Shown here: one piece after another, positions 42,290 to 51,769 of the stretch
How the letters are laid out: every line of letters begins with the position of its first letter
Numbering within the stretch: the first letter of the stretch is position 1
Assembly (NCBI GenBank): GCA_964291505.2
Contig: OZ220199.1
Span: 1,302,001-1,366,000 of the forward strand
DNA: 64,000 nt
Direction: 5' to 3'
DNA from: Kistimonas sp964291505
GTDB taxonomy: Bacteria > Pseudomonadota > Gammaproteobacteria > Pseudomonadales > Endozoicomonadaceae
Made by a program: the position numbers and the translations under genes
Notes under the pieces: generated by a model
What the model was told of the DNA's origin: nothing
What the model saw: only the letters and a program-made list of their open reading frames with translations
Database searches by the model: none

Positions 42290-43174
42290 ATGAGGCATCT
42301 GAAAGCCTTCCATATTTTCCATGTTGCCGCCTCATCATCGAGCTACAGCGAAGCGGCAGAAAAGCTCTGTATTACTCATGGAGCTGTCAGCAAGCAGATC
42401 AAGGTGTTGGAAGCCTACCTGCACCAATCCCTGTTTTACCGACAGGGACGCAATGTGCGGTTAACCCCGGCCGGTGAACAGCTAAAAAACTATACAAGCC
42501 AGGCATTTCAGGCACTGGAAACCGGTGTGGCCAGACTCTCACAAACGAAACAAAACTGTCTGGAAGTCTCCTGTGAGCCTACGCTGACCATGCGGTGGTT
42601 GATGCCTCGTCTAGCTGACTTCCATGACCATCATCCAGAGACGGATGTCAGGCTATCAACGGCCGGTGGTCCTGTGACACTGGGGAATACAGGCCTATCT
42701 CTGGCTATTCGGCGGGATGATTTTGTGGTGCCATCGGACTATCAGCAGACACCATTGGTGGATGAGTGGGTGGGACCTGTCGTCTCCCCAGCTTACTGGG
42801 AGCAGATAAAGGGCGATACCAGCGACATCAAACTTCTGCATAGCCAGACCCGGCCACACGCTTGGGCAGACTGGCAGGCCAGCACTGAATATGGCGGTTT
42901 TTCCGAGAATCCCCAACAATCTTTCGCCCATTTTTATTTTTGTATCCAGGCCGCCGTCGATGGTTTGGGAGCTGCCATTGGGTCCTATCCTCTGGTGGCG
43001 GATGATCTGGCACGTGGACACCTGATCGCTCCCTTCGGATTTGTTTTATCGGGACACCGGTACCTTTTACTTCGGTTAAACCAGGAACCTGAAGCGCTGG
43101 AACAGGCATTTATACAATGGCTGGAACACGCCTTATCGGATTGCATTCCAGCGCTGACTTTGAGGAAGAATTAA
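42290..43174 (+). CDS. LysR-family regulator, GcvA-like
   Basis: This 294-residue LysR protein has a helix-turn-helix (FHVAASSSSYSEAAEKLCIT, residues about 9-28; GAVSKQIKVLEAYL) and an effector domain with the GcvA-type block VSCEPTLTMRWLMPRLADF near residue 97. It probably controls the divergent LysE-type exporter. Downstream, 43175-43332 holds no gene; a short open frame overlapping the end of this gene in another frame is not credible. Confidence 0.9.
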   Translation: MRHLKAFHIFHVAASSSSYSEAAEKLCITHGAVSKQIKVLEAYLHQSLFYRQGRNVRLTPAGEQLKNYTSQAFQALETGVARLSQTKQNCLEVSCEPTLTMRWLMPRLADFHDHHPETDVRLSTAGGPVTLGNTGLSLAIRRDDFVVPSDYQQTPLVDEWVGPVVSPAYWEQIKGDTSDIKLLHSQTRPHAWADWQASTEYGGFSENPQQSFAHFYFCIQAAVDGLGAAIGSYPLVADDLARGHLIAPFGFVLSGHRYLLLRLNQEPEALEQAFIQWLEHALSDCIPALTLRKN

Positions 43175-43332
43175 AAAACTCACTATCCGTATTATTTTTT
43201 ATTACAGAAATCGAAATCTTCCCCAAGAATATCGGGAGATACTACGATAAAAACCATTACACAGATTACGCAGTTTATTGTAAGCACAATCGTATATATC
43301 AGGATTCGTAACGAATTCTGTTTCTAATTTAC

Positions 43333-43357
43333 AAAAACCTCCCTGTGCAGGGAGGTT
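43333..43357 (-). terminator. Rho-independent terminator of brnQ
   Basis: The stem AACCTCCCTG/CAGGGAGGTT (43336-43345 with 43348-43357) is followed on the minus strand by a short T-run. It lies 30 bases beyond the brnQ stop. Confidence 0.85.
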
Positions 43358-43387
43358 CTCAGGTCATCCGTCTTCATCCTGATACGG

Positions 43388-44683
43388 CTAGGCAATCTGG
43401 GTTAAGCGTTTTCCATAACCTGCAAACCAGGCAAAAATCAACGTCACCATAAAGGGAATCAACCAGCCCATACCCTGTGAAAACAGAGGTAACCAGTGCT
43501 CAAGCGCTTGTATGGATGAGTCTGCCAGCAGCCCTGCTGCTTTGGCGCCATCCAGAAGAGCGAACAAAGCAACAACCGGGAAAATGATTCTGTAGGCTTG
43601 TAAGGCGTTAGGGAGCTTGTGGCGCACCAGAGCCAGAATAACCAATGCAACTGCCAGAGGATAAAGCGCAACAACAGCAGGCGCAGAAATAGCGATCAGC
43701 TGGGTAAGCCCAACATTGGCGGTAATGGCGGAAACCAACATAACGCCGACCAGCGCTACCGCATAATTCAGTTTGAATTCACTGCTGAAGTAATGCGCGC
43801 AAGCAGAACCTACGCCAACGGCAGTGGTAAGACATGCCAGAGTGATCGTCAGTGCCAGCAATAACTTCCCGGGCAGACCAAACAGTGCTGCAACATACAA
43901 GGCCAGGATTTGACCTCCATTCGTCGCATTGGGTGCGATGCTGTGACTGGTCGCGCCCAGATACATCAACATGAGATAAACCAGGCTTAGGCCAATTGCC
44001 GCAATTATCGCTGCATAGATGGTATAGCGCGCCATGGCTTGAGGCTCGGTAATTCCCAGCTGACGAATCGCCTGACCAATAACAGCACCAAAGCCAAGGG
44101 CTGCGATACAGTCCATGGTCATATAGCCCTGTACCAAGCCGTCAGACAAGGGCGCAGCCATCGTCGTTGCCTGAATCATATCCTGTGGATGAGACAAGGT
44201 TCCCCAGGCAATGGCACCGAGCAATACTATAAGGGCAGGGGTCACCCAGCGGCCCACCGCGTTGATCATAGAACCCGGCTTTAACGCCAACAGCAATGCC
44301 AGGGCGAAGAATACACCGCTATATAACGCCAGTTGCCAAGGCTGAGGCGCTTCCAGAAAGGGCACCATTCCCATCTCATAAGCCACCACAGCCACTCTTG
44401 GAATCACCAGAGCCGGACCAAACGCAATAAAGAGAATCAACCAGAATGCGCGGCTCCACTGCTTGGGAAGGAGTTCGGTCATTTCCCGGGAACCGCCTGT
44501 CAACGCCATGGCGACCAGAGCCAGAAGAGGGAGCCCCACTGCCGTTAAAAGAAAACCGATGGCAGCAAACAGCAGTTCAGAACCCGCCTGTTGTCCCAGA
44601 ATAGGTGGATAGATGATGTTGCCTGCCCCAAGGAACAGAGCGAAGGTCATAAAACCGAGGGCAATCAGATCTTTTCGCTGCAT
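43388..44683 (-). CDS. brnQ: Branched-chain amino acid transporter BrnQ
   Basis: BrnQ is a sodium-coupled importer of leucine, isoleucine and valine in the inner membrane. The 431-residue protein has about twelve helices, the N-terminal signature ALFLGAGNIIYPPILGQQAG near residue 18-37 and the conserved FGPALVIPRVAVVAYEMG near residue 88. The start is ATG 44683 with GGAG seven bases before it; the ATG at 44695 would place that site inside the gene. It stands alone as a transcription unit with its own terminator. Confidence 0.94.
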   Translation of the reverse strand: MQRKDLIALGFMTFALFLGAGNIIYPPILGQQAGSELLFAAIGFLLTAVGLPLLALVAMALTGGSREMTELLPKQWSRAFWLILFIAFGPALVIPRVAVVAYEMGMVPFLEAPQPWQLALYSGVFFALALLLALKPGSMINAVGRWVTPALIVLLGAIAWGTLSHPQDMIQATTMAAPLSDGLVQGYMTMDCIAALGFGAVIGQAIRQLGITEPQAMARYTIYAAIIAAIGLSLVYLMLMYLGATSHSIAPNATNGGQILALYVAALFGLPGKLLLALTITLACLTTAVGVGSACAHYFSSEFKLNYAVALVGVMLVSAITANVGLTQLIAISAPAVVALYPLAVALVILALVRHKLPNALQAYRIIFPVVALFALLDGAKAAGLLADSSIQALEHWLPLFSQGMGWLIPFMVTLIFAWFAGYGKRLTQIA

Positions 44684-45040
44684 TGATGACTCCATGTGTG
44701 AATTGGAGCCGGCTCTTGAGGCGGGGGCTGGAGAAATGTCTGATACGTTCTGCCGGCCCCTCCAGAAGGGCCGGCCATACGTTGCCTACCCTAAGGAATG
44801 ACCAGGGAGACCACGACAACACTCACTGCCTGGTAGGCAGTGTTCACGATGTTGAACTGTTCGTGAAAATGAGTGTGCATGTTCGTTAAAGGCTTTGAGA
44901 AAAATACGTCTTTTTATCCTGAAGAATCAGCGCAGATCGAACAATAGGTATTAGCCACCAGATCTCAAAGTCTTCAGATAAATCATGCCTGTTTCAGCTG
45001 GGTAAGACACTGAGCAACAACGGGATCAGACACGCTGAAA
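44684..45040. other. Gene-free region upstream of brnQ
   Basis: No credible gene. A perfect hairpin CACTGCCT-GGT-AGGCAGTG lies at 44824-44842, about 140 bases upstream of brnQ, within a possible brnQ leader. No riboswitch class is recognised. Confidence 0.5.
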
Positions 45041-45074
45041 GATAAAAACCTCCCAATATTGGGAGGTTTTTATC
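45041..45074. terminator. Bidirectional terminator, 34-bp perfect palindrome
   Basis: Arms of 17 bases GATAAAAACCTCCCAAT are complementary without interruption. GC-rich stem core and T-runs on both strands make a strong terminator. On the minus strand it ends the lipoprotein gene at 45157-45639. Confidence 0.85.
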
Positions 45075-45156
45075 GACCAATTCAACGAGAACAACAACCG
45101 AACTGAGTCATACCGTAACTGCATTATCACGATTAAAAAGCATGTCAGATCAGCAT

Positions 45157-45639
45157 TTACTGATCACACGCTTTCAGATTTTCACAGATCTTTCCCGTCA
45201 CCGTTTTTGCAATATCGTATTTAGTTGCCCAGCCGGGTGTAATGGAGTGGGTCAGCTTGGTGCGGACATAGACCTGAAACGCTTCCTGCTGCGGTTTCAC
45301 ATAAACACCGGAGACTGAGGCATATTCCGTCATACCAACAGTGCCATTCTCACCGATAATGACGCCTTTTTCCCGGCTCGATTGCTTCACGGTATAACCA
45401 ACGTCTTTCAGTGACGCCTCTATCGCTTGAAAGAGTGCCTCTTCAGAAACATCACTCACGTTAATGAAGTCTTCAAAATCTGTCGTGTAAAGTCCGACAG
45501 AATTCTCTTCAAAGGATTTCTCGGACAACGTGACGAAATCAATATCACTGCTGGATGCCGGCATGTCTGAAACTCTGGCAACAGAAACACAGGCTGATAA
45601 AAATACCGTTGAAAACAGAATAACGGCGAATCTGAACAT
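45157..45639 (-). CDS. Hypothetical lipoprotein, 160 residues
   Basis: The N-terminal signal ends in the lipobox LSAC (Cys 17), so an envelope lipoprotein is predicted. The mature domain is mixed alpha/beta with EEALFQAIEASLKDVGYTVKQ near residue 65, followed by strands with TEYASVSGVYVK. It has two cysteines at the C-terminus (CENLKAC). It resembles small periplasmic proteins of unknown function; I do not recognise a family. It is a single-gene unit ended by the 45041-45074 palindrome. Confidence 0.75.
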   Translation of the reverse strand: MFRFAVILFSTVFLSACVSVARVSDMPASSSDIDFVTLSEKSFEENSVGLYTTDFEDFINVSDVSEEALFQAIEASLKDVGYTVKQSSREKGVIIGENGTVGMTEYASVSGVYVKPQQEAFQVYVRTKLTHSITPGWATKYDIAKTVTGKICENLKACDQ

Positions 45640-45774
45640 TGTTTTATCCTTATGTATTCTGATGATTATTGGTTTTATGTTCCCCTTCGCAGCTTACTAC
45701 TCGACCATTAACGTCTATTGATAGCACTCAATAAACGATAACGGTCGAATATTCAGCAAGGGCCTTTATAACGG

Positions 45775-47076
45775 TCAGTGGTACTTGAACCGATAGCTTT
45801 CCAGTGGAATATTGCCCGGATTACCCGGAGACACGTGATACTCGATAAACGCATCATCAATGATCACAACATGCCACAGGTTGGATGTTTCCAGCTTCTC
45901 ATCCACCGGCTTGTTCACCGGCTTCTTAATAAAGGTTTTCTCCCATTGTGCCGGTGTCATCTGCTCCGGTGCTTTACCTTTGATATCCGCACTGATGATG
46001 TTGAAACGTTCAACGCTGTCATGGTTGTAATTCCAATAGGCTGCCGGCAAATCAGCCATGTCGATCGTTTTTTTCTGCAGGTTAAGCTCCGTTTTGTAAG
46101 AACCTGACAGGTCATTATTCGCACGGGCCACATTGGCGATTGCCATCCAGTGACCATCAGTCTTGAACTCGGTCACCTGGTTGGCGGACACCTCAAAGGT
46201 GCGCGTGCCCTTTTTATCGGTCAATGCATATCCCAGACCTGCCGCCGGCTTCACGGCTTGCAGATAGGCGATTGCCTTATCCACGGATCCGGCCTGTAAC
46301 AGTTTCCGGTAGATGAAAATCTGGGCCAGACCGTTATCCACATCATGAGCCAGCTGAAACTTGGAATGTGGTGTAAAGGTATACCCTGCGGTGGCATTAA
46401 TACCATGGCCAATCAACGTGCCGGCGTAGGTTGTCGTCAGCAAGACCGTGCCATCCTCAAGGACATGCTTGATCAGCGCCTGACTCCCCTCAAAATGACG
46501 GGTCCAGTCCAGGGTATAACCGACACTCGCCTTACCCTTTCCCCACACGGAACCGTGGGAACAGTGACCGGACGGCAATGCCTCGCGGGCCGCCTTTTCG
46601 GAGGCCAGCATCGGATCAATCCCGGTCATTTTCTCCAGTACCCAGAAGGTTTCATCGAAATTCAGGTTGTAGGCAAAGACGTCCTTGAAATCGAGGCCTG
46701 CGCCGTCGGCAATCCCGCGAATCTCCTCTACCAGTTCCGGGGCTTCACGCTGCGCCGTCTTATACAGGCCGGTATTCGCATAGAAGAACTGACGATAATC
46801 TTTCCACTGATAATCGGTGCCGGCCGTTTTCAGGAATGCCGACACCATATCGTATTTAAATCGGTTCAGCGTCGGACGGATCACTTTACGCAACGCCTTG
46901 CCATGCTGGAAACCGCGCTCGTACGCGTTTCCCTTCACTTCAACGGTAAAAAATTCAGACTGGGCATCACTCAGTTCAATCTGGTATTCAACCGGTGGAA
47001 TACCAGTCAATGGCTGGGCATGGGTATTGATGCTGAAAACGATCAGTGTCAGCAGCGCGATAACAAAACGCTTCAT
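45775..47076 (-). CDS. C45-family Ntn-hydrolase (acyl-CoA:6-APA acyltransferase-like), secreted
   Basis: This 433-residue protein has a signal peptide (FVIALLTLIVFSINTHA). It resembles peptidase family C45, Ntn-hydrolases that form or cleave N-acyl amide bonds and become active by self-cleavage before a Cys. The N-terminal GNAYERGFQHGKAL near residue 50 is the family opening, the likely nucleophile is Cys172 in SGHCSHGSVWG, and YTLDWTRHFEG and GINATAGYTFT follow. Location is periplasmic or outside the cell. The substrate is unknown; N-acyl lipids or acyl-amino acids are possible. The start ATG 47076 has GGAGGC upstream. Confidence 0.75.
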   Translation of the reverse strand: MKRFVIALLTLIVFSINTHAQPLTGIPPVEYQIELSDAQSEFFTVEVKGNAYERGFQHGKALRKVIRPTLNRFKYDMVSAFLKTAGTDYQWKDYRQFFYANTGLYKTAQREAPELVEEIRGIADGAGLDFKDVFAYNLNFDETFWVLEKMTGIDPMLASEKAAREALPSGHCSHGSVWGKGKASVGYTLDWTRHFEGSQALIKHVLEDGTVLLTTTYAGTLIGHGINATAGYTFTPHSKFQLAHDVDNGLAQIFIYRKLLQAGSVDKAIAYLQAVKPAAGLGYALTDKKGTRTFEVSANQVTEFKTDGHWMAIANVARANNDLSGSYKTELNLQKKTIDMADLPAAYWNYNHDSVERFNIISADIKGKAPEQMTPAQWEKTFIKKPVNKPVDEKLETSNLWHVVIIDDAFIEYHVSPGNPGNIPLESYRFKYH

Positions 47077-47516
47077 AGAGCCTCCGTACAAATCCTGAAC
47101 ATGTCGCTAGGGCAAACCTTTTCCTGCCTCCGGGTACGCTGGGAAGAATCCATAAGCAGGTTGTCTTTATGAGAAGTGTTTGTCTCAACAACACGTCAGG
47201 CGCAGAAGCACAACAAAACCTTTCCCGGTATCAGGCTGTACAGACTGGGACAGGTGATAGCGGATAAAGGCAGGCGATTTATTTTCTTCATTTTTCGCTC
47301 CCGGACAGGAAACCATCTGTAAAATGCTCAAACGAACGCATTGGTCTGAAGCATTTTTGATACAGCTCTATGTTATGCGTGCGTTACCGCCAGGGCATTT
47401 CAGGATCTGTATCACAAACGGTACAGAGGGTTATGGCTGACATCACACGCCACAAATACCTGAAAGTCTTCAGCCGGGGGAGCCTATAGGGAATCCGCCG
47501 GCTGATATCATTGGAC
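47077..47516. other. Gene-free region
   Basis: No credible gene between the C45-family gene and the outer membrane barrel gene. A hairpin CAGCCGG/CCGGCTG (about 47473-47506) lies just past the barrel stop on the minus strand and may end its transcript, although it lacks a T-run. Confidence 0.5.
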
Positions 47517-48101
47517 TCAGAAGCGATAGGACGCAGACAGGTAAACCTTCTGGGTATCCTTGTTCTTGATCTTCAGGCTCTGGGAACCCTTGCCAAACTT
47601 GAAGGTGCTGTCGTGCTTCAGGTAACGGTAGCCGCCTTCCAGGTCGACCTGTCCCAGGGTATACACCACACCAGCCTGAGCACCGTAAGCAAAGGACTTT
47701 TCGTATTCGTTGCCGACGGATGTATCAATCTTGGTACGGTTGGCGCCAATGGTCGCACCAACGAATGGCTTCAGGTTCCCGTCACCAAACAGGTAGTCAG
47801 CAGATACCAGCAGGTTCTGGTCTTTCATTTCCACCTTGCCGGCGCCACCGCCCCAGCTGTCTTTGCCGGACGTGATGGTGGCATAGGTACGAACGTTGTC
47901 GTTGAGGTATTTACCGACACGCAGGCCAATATCGGTATGCTTAACCTTGTCAGATGCCTTACTGTCCATCACTTCTACAGCGACTTTATTCCGGGCTTTA
48001 CCGGCTTCGACACCGACAAACCAGTCACTGGCCATAACAGAACCAATGCTGCTCATGCAGGTGGCGGAAACAACAGCGGCGGCGAGAATCATTTTTTTCA
48101 T
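47517..48101 (-). CDS. Outer membrane beta-barrel protein, paralog 1
   Basis: This 194-residue protein has a signal peptide (MILAAAVVSATCMSSIGSVMA) and alternating strands typical of an eight-stranded barrel (DWFVGVEAG, DIGLRVGKYLNDNV, LLVSADYLFGDGNLKPFVGA, GGYRYLKHD). It ends in VYLSASYRF, with the C-terminal Phe recognised by the BAM complex. It is closely similar to the gene at 49522-50112; the two flank a CDF-type transporter gene. The function is unknown, perhaps a small porin or adhesion protein. Confidence 0.88.
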   Translation of the reverse strand: MKKMILAAAVVSATCMSSIGSVMASDWFVGVEAGKARNKVAVEVMDSKASDKVKHTDIGLRVGKYLNDNVRTYATITSGKDSWGGGAGKVEMKDQNLLVSADYLFGDGNLKPFVGATIGANRTKIDTSVGNEYEKSFAYGAQAGVVYTLGQVDLEGGYRYLKHDSTFKFGKGSQSLKIKNKDTQKVYLSASYRF

Positions 48102-48390
48102 GGGTTCACACTCTTTGTGGTTTTGGGAAAAACCCCTGTTTTTATCACTGGCCAGGTCTGTGTCCGTCTGGCCAACTTGTGAAACCCATTTTAAGAATTC
48201 TGGCTTACGACAAAATTCAACATCCGTATGATTTTAATTACACACAACCTGGTCAAATATTAGCCCCCGCATATAACACCCACCCATAACGAAAGTGAAA
48301 TACGGAAACCACTTACCCCAGGAGGATGTTTACGATGCAAAAAACAATACACAGGTACTTGCTGAACGTATCCGGAAACCATTTAGGCAA

Positions 48391-49296
48391 TCAGGGTGTA
48401 GCGGAAACGCTCTCTTCCGCTCGCTCCAGAACCACTTCACAAGAACAATTGCTATAACACTCTTCAGCACAGCGTTTTATTTTTGTGCGAATGTTGAAAA
48501 ACTGTATTAGCGAGACCTCATCACAAGAGCTTGTGACGGTAACGCTGACCCAGGTCCGGCGGCCGGTCTTCAGTACCATAAGGTCAGAGACTAAAAAATG
48601 GGGAGCCAGCGCCACAGCGGCAAGGCGTTCACGAAGAGGATGAATGTAGGCCGGATCCGGCGCGCTCAACAGCAGTTCTCGAAAACCGTTGCGGACCAGC
48701 AGCCAGGGATCACGCAGGAAAGCCAGGCAGAAAACGATCACCAGAATCTGATCAATATAACGGGCAATCCAGCCAATCGAAGAGCCCTGAATAGCCACCA
48801 CAATCAATAACGCCACACCAATGGAGCCGGAGATCACCGTATTAATCAGCCAGGCCTGTTTCTCGGCCACCAGAAGACCGGAAGTCTGTTTCTGATTGGC
48901 CCGGTTACACATAAACCAGGCCAGTAAACAACCTGCTACAGCAGGTCCTACATACACCAGCATCAGCCCGAGCTGCGGATCCCGGCCCCCCGCCAACAGC
49001 ACCTGGATATTGGACGATAAAGCCATAGCAACCAGCACCAGAATGGAAATCCCTTTCACCATAACCATCAATGGCTCATAGGCAAAAAAGCCCAAAGGAT
49101 AACGTCCGGTGTAACCACAGGCGGTTAACCCGGCAACTTTCATCCCGATAAACGCCATGGCGGCAGTGAGCAGGTTAAAACTGCCATCGAGCATGATGGC
49201 GTCCGACCCCGAATACACGCCCATACCAATGCCCCAAAGAGCAAGGGCGAGCGCAATAACAGCAGATAGAATCAGGGCTTTTCGTTCAGCATTCAT
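48391..49296 (-). CDS. Cation diffusion facilitator-like transporter with altered metal site
   Basis: This 301-residue inner membrane protein has six predicted helices and a C-terminal cytoplasmic domain with a Cys-rich tail (CAEECYSNCSCEVV). The fold and SDAIMLDGSFNLL in helix 2 fit the CDF superfamily. Compared with the zinc exporter YiiP, one helix-2 Asp reads as Asn and the helix-5 His/Asp pair reads as Ala/Asn in EKQAWLINTVISG. The usual zinc site therefore appears degenerate, and the substrate is open. It lies between the two barrel paralogs on the same strand. The span 48102-48390 holds no other gene. Confidence 0.75.
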   Translation of the reverse strand: MNAERKALILSAVIALALALWGIGMGVYSGSDAIMLDGSFNLLTAAMAFIGMKVAGLTACGYTGRYPLGFFAYEPLMVMVKGISILVLVAMALSSNIQVLLAGGRDPQLGLMLVYVGPAVAGCLLAWFMCNRANQKQTSGLLVAEKQAWLINTVISGSIGVALLIVVAIQGSSIGWIARYIDQILVIVFCLAFLRDPWLLVRNGFRELLLSAPDPAYIHPLRERLAAVALAPHFLVSDLMVLKTGRRTWVSVTVTSSCDEVSLIQFFNIRTKIKRCAEECYSNCSCEVVLERAEESVSATP

Positions 49297-49480
49297 GACG
49301 CCAACGCCTCAATAGCGTGTTGTTACAGATTGATAGGTAGAACGCAGAGTATCGTGTTTACGAAGGGGATTCGTTCGTTTAAATCAATGACGTCACAACA
49401 GAAAAGCATTGATCAATAATGGCTTTCGCCACCATGACCGTGAAGAGAAGAGCTATGCAGGAGAACAGAATAGCAGAAGG

Positions 49481-49505
49481 CCCTGGTGACAGATTCTCAC
49501 CAGGG
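49481..49505 (-). terminator. Hairpin after outer membrane barrel paralog 2
   Basis: A 9-bp perfect stem CCCTGGTGA/TCACCAGGG with a 7-base loop lies 17 bases past the stop of the gene at 49522-50112. The T-run is poor, so it may end transcription or stabilise the mRNA end. Confidence 0.6.
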
Positions 49506-49521
49506 TCTTTCATCATTTCAC

Positions 49522-50112
49522 TTAGAAACGGTAGGATGCAGACAGGTAAACCTTCTGGGTATCCTTGTTCTTGAACTTACCGCCATTAGCACCAGACACC
49601 TTGAACGTTGAATCATGCTTCAGGTAACGGTAGCCACCTTCCAGATCGACGGATCCCATGGTGTAGACAACACCGGCCTGAGCGCCGTAAGCAAAAGAGT
49701 TTTCTGTCTTGCTGCCAGCACCGGATACATCAATTTTGGTGCGATTAGCACCGATAGAAGCACCTACGAAAGGCTTCAGGTTGCCATCGCCAAACAGATA
49801 ATCTGCAGACATCAGCAGGTTCTGGCTTTTCAGCTCAACCTTAGTTCCTTGTGGTGACTTGCCGTCATCCTTACCGGTGGTAATAGTGGCGTAGGTACGC
49901 ACATTGTCATTCAGGTATTTACCCACACGCAGACCGAAATCAGAGTGATCCAGCTTCTTGGAAACATTCTTATGGCCAGACTGTTCAATAGACAGCTTAT
50001 TCTTGGCCTTGCCGGCTTCAACACCGACAAACCAGTCACTGGCCATGGCGGAACCGATGCTGCCCATGCAGGTGGCGGAAACGACGGCAGCGGCAAGAAG
50101 TACTTTTTTCAT
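49522..50112 (-). CDS. Outer membrane beta-barrel protein, paralog 2
   Basis: This 196-residue protein has the same signal peptide pattern (VLLAAAVVSATCMGSIGSAMA), the same strand order and the same C-terminal VYLSASYRF as the gene at 47517-48101. Differences concentrate in predicted extracellular loops (residues about 45-55, 75-85, 120-130 and 170-178). This is what is expected for surface-exposed barrels under diversifying selection or for recent duplicates with different ligands. The gene is separately transcribed, with its own hairpin. Confidence 0.88.
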   Translation of the reverse strand: MKKVLLAAAVVSATCMGSIGSAMASDWFVGVEAGKAKNKLSIEQSGHKNVSKKLDHSDFGLRVGKYLNDNVRTYATITTGKDDGKSPQGTKVELKSQNLLMSADYLFGDGNLKPFVGASIGANRTKIDVSGAGSKTENSFAYGAQAGVVYTMGSVDLEGGYRYLKHDSTFKVSGANGGKFKNKDTQKVYLSASYRF

Positions 50113-50454
50113 TGGATCACTCTCTCTGTAATGTATGGCGGAACGGTTATGTCTTTATGGCTTGTCGTGGCTTATTGTCTGCCCGACCAGTGAGGCGCAT
50201 TTTAAGAATCCAGTGATTACGCAACACTCAGACTCCGTTCCACAAAACATACAGAGGGCTAAAGTGGCCGTGATACGGCTACCCACAGGCTATCAGCCAC
50301 CACTACACGGGCGCGCCAACCACCTACAAAACCAAGGTTCGCACCTATGAAGAAGTGACATCAGCAGTCTTTTTCAGAAAAGTTTCAGCGAAAAAAACGT
50401 TCCGTTGTTGGCCATCGTGCTGTGGCCAACACAAGGAAGGGAAGGAAAATCAGC
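50113..50454. other. Gene-free region upstream of outer membrane barrel paralog 2
   Basis: A 342-base stretch without a credible gene. It presumably holds the barrel promoter and the end of the yheV-type transcript. Only short hairpins (for example GGCT-ATC-AGCC) are visible. Confidence 0.45.
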
Positions 50455-50712
50455 TTAATCTTTTTTAGAAGATAATTTTGGATTGGGATAAAAGCGGATG
50501 GGTTGGGCTTCTGTTGCCTGCGGCGCTTTTGCCTTGCGATTGACGCGGGTTTCCAGTTCCCGGGTCTCGGGCTCAGAGGCCATCACATCCCGAAAACCAC
50601 AATCAATGCACTCCCTGACCTGCTGACCCTCGTCTTCATACATGACCACTCTGTCCATGGCGGCACAACGCGGACAAACGGCGCCGGCGATAAAGCGTTT
50701 CACGGTACTCAT
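50455..50712 (-). CDS. YheV-family zinc-ribbon protein
   Basis: This 85-residue protein has KRFIAGAVCPRCAAMD at the N-terminus and CIDCGF about 25 residues later, making a four-cysteine zinc ribbon. It matches the small YheV/DUF2387 family of gammaproteobacteria, of unknown role. The start ATG 50712 gives the family N-terminus MSTVKRFIAGA. Upstream Met codons at 50742 and 50748 would add 10-12 polar residues. It lies near prlC, as often seen, but is divergent from the kinase gene between them. Confidence 0.85.
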   Translation of the reverse strand: MSTVKRFIAGAVCPRCAAMDRVVMYEDEGQQVRECIDCGFRDVMASEPETRELETRVNRKAKAPQATEAQPIRFYPNPKLSSKKD

Positions 50713-50833
50713 ACTTGCCTGACTGTCTTTTTTTACTGGCATTGGCACACTATTTTACGCCTCAAGAGCGCCTGCCCCAACCGTATTTTACTGTCTATAA
50801 CTATCATCCTGACTAACAGAATGAAGACACGGC

Positions 50834-51754
50834 ATGACAATTCCCACCCTGATGGATATTGAACTGCTGGCACACGGTCACTCTTGTCTGGATGTGTATC
50901 TCAAGCATGACGACACCTCGACCAATGACTGGCAGCACAGGATTCAATCCATGGAGATCAATGGAGGCGGCATGGCAGCCAATGCAGCGGTAGCCGCCTC
51001 CCGGCTGGGTTTGCGTACGGGGTTTTCAGGACGGTTGGGGGTTGATCCTTTCAGCCAGTTTCAAATTGATGAGCTTCATCAGAATGGCGTGAATACGGAG
51101 TTGGTTGTTCAACAGGGTTATATTCCCAGTCTGTTTCTGGCTATGAACCATTCCAATGGTCAATCAGAATACAGTTGGTACCAGACACCTCACACTTCAA
51201 TGGTTAGTGACGTACGGACCTGCCAGCCCTCGTTAATTCTGCTCGATGGGGAGTCGTTCGACGTTGCGATAGCGCTGATTGAAAACGCCAGGGAACAAAA
51301 CATTCCGGTTATTCTGGATGCCGACTTTCTCTCTGACAGACGACTGGCACTGATCCCCAAGGTCGATATGGTCATCGCGTCCCATGACTTTGTCAGAGAC
51401 TATATGCAGTCTGAAGACTGGTACGCAGGCCTCAGGCAACTGATCCAGCACTGTGCAAAAACCATCATTACCCTTGATAGCGAGGGATGCATCTGGCACT
51501 GGCAGGGAGAGGAGGGCAGCATGGGCTGCTGGCCCGTTGACTGTGTCGATGGACTGGGTGCCGGTGATGCGTTTCATGGCGCCTTCTGCACCGGACTACT
51601 CCGCGGCTATACCCTGCATGAGAATCTGCGTTTTGCCAGCGCTGCCGGCGCTCTGTGCTGCACCCGGGAAGGTACACGGGCCGGCCTGCCCGATATGCCA
51701 ACTATCAAGCGGTTTATGGCAAGCCATCCAGAACCCGTTATCACGCCTGTTTAA
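50834..51754 (+). CDS. PfkB-family carbohydrate kinase
   Basis: This 306-residue ribokinase-like enzyme phosphorylates a sugar or nucleoside with ATP. The first signature NGGGMAANAAVAASRLGLRT lies near residue 43-62, and the second, with the catalytic Asp, is VDGLGAGDAFHGAF near 238. The substrate is not identifiable from the motifs; the closest resemblance is to generic sugar kinases. It is followed by a bidirectional terminator shared with prlC, so it appears monocistronic. Confidence 0.88.
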   Translation: MTIPTLMDIELLAHGHSCLDVYLKHDDTSTNDWQHRIQSMEINGGGMAANAAVAASRLGLRTGFSGRLGVDPFSQFQIDELHQNGVNTELVVQQGYIPSLFLAMNHSNGQSEYSWYQTPHTSMVSDVRTCQPSLILLDGESFDVAIALIENAREQNIPVILDADFLSDRRLALIPKVDMVIASHDFVRDYMQSEDWYAGLRQLIQHCAKTIITLDSEGCIWHWQGEEGSMGCWPVDCVDGLGAGDAFHGAFCTGLLRGYTLHENLRFASAAGALCCTREGTRAGLPDMPTIKRFMASHPEPVITPV

Positions 51755-51769
51755 GACAATAATTCAATA

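Noticed and set aside
43117..43311. Open frame overlapping the end of the LysR gene at 42290-43174
   Set aside because: Begins inside the regulator in another frame. A frameshift was considered, but the LysR protein is full length without it.
46345..47172. Open frame antisense to the C45-family gene
   Set aside because: The minus-strand gene has a signal peptide and family motifs; the plus-strand frame has none.
49386..49394. FNR/Anr site (TTGATCAAT)
   Set aside because: The arms are adjacent without the required four-base spacer.
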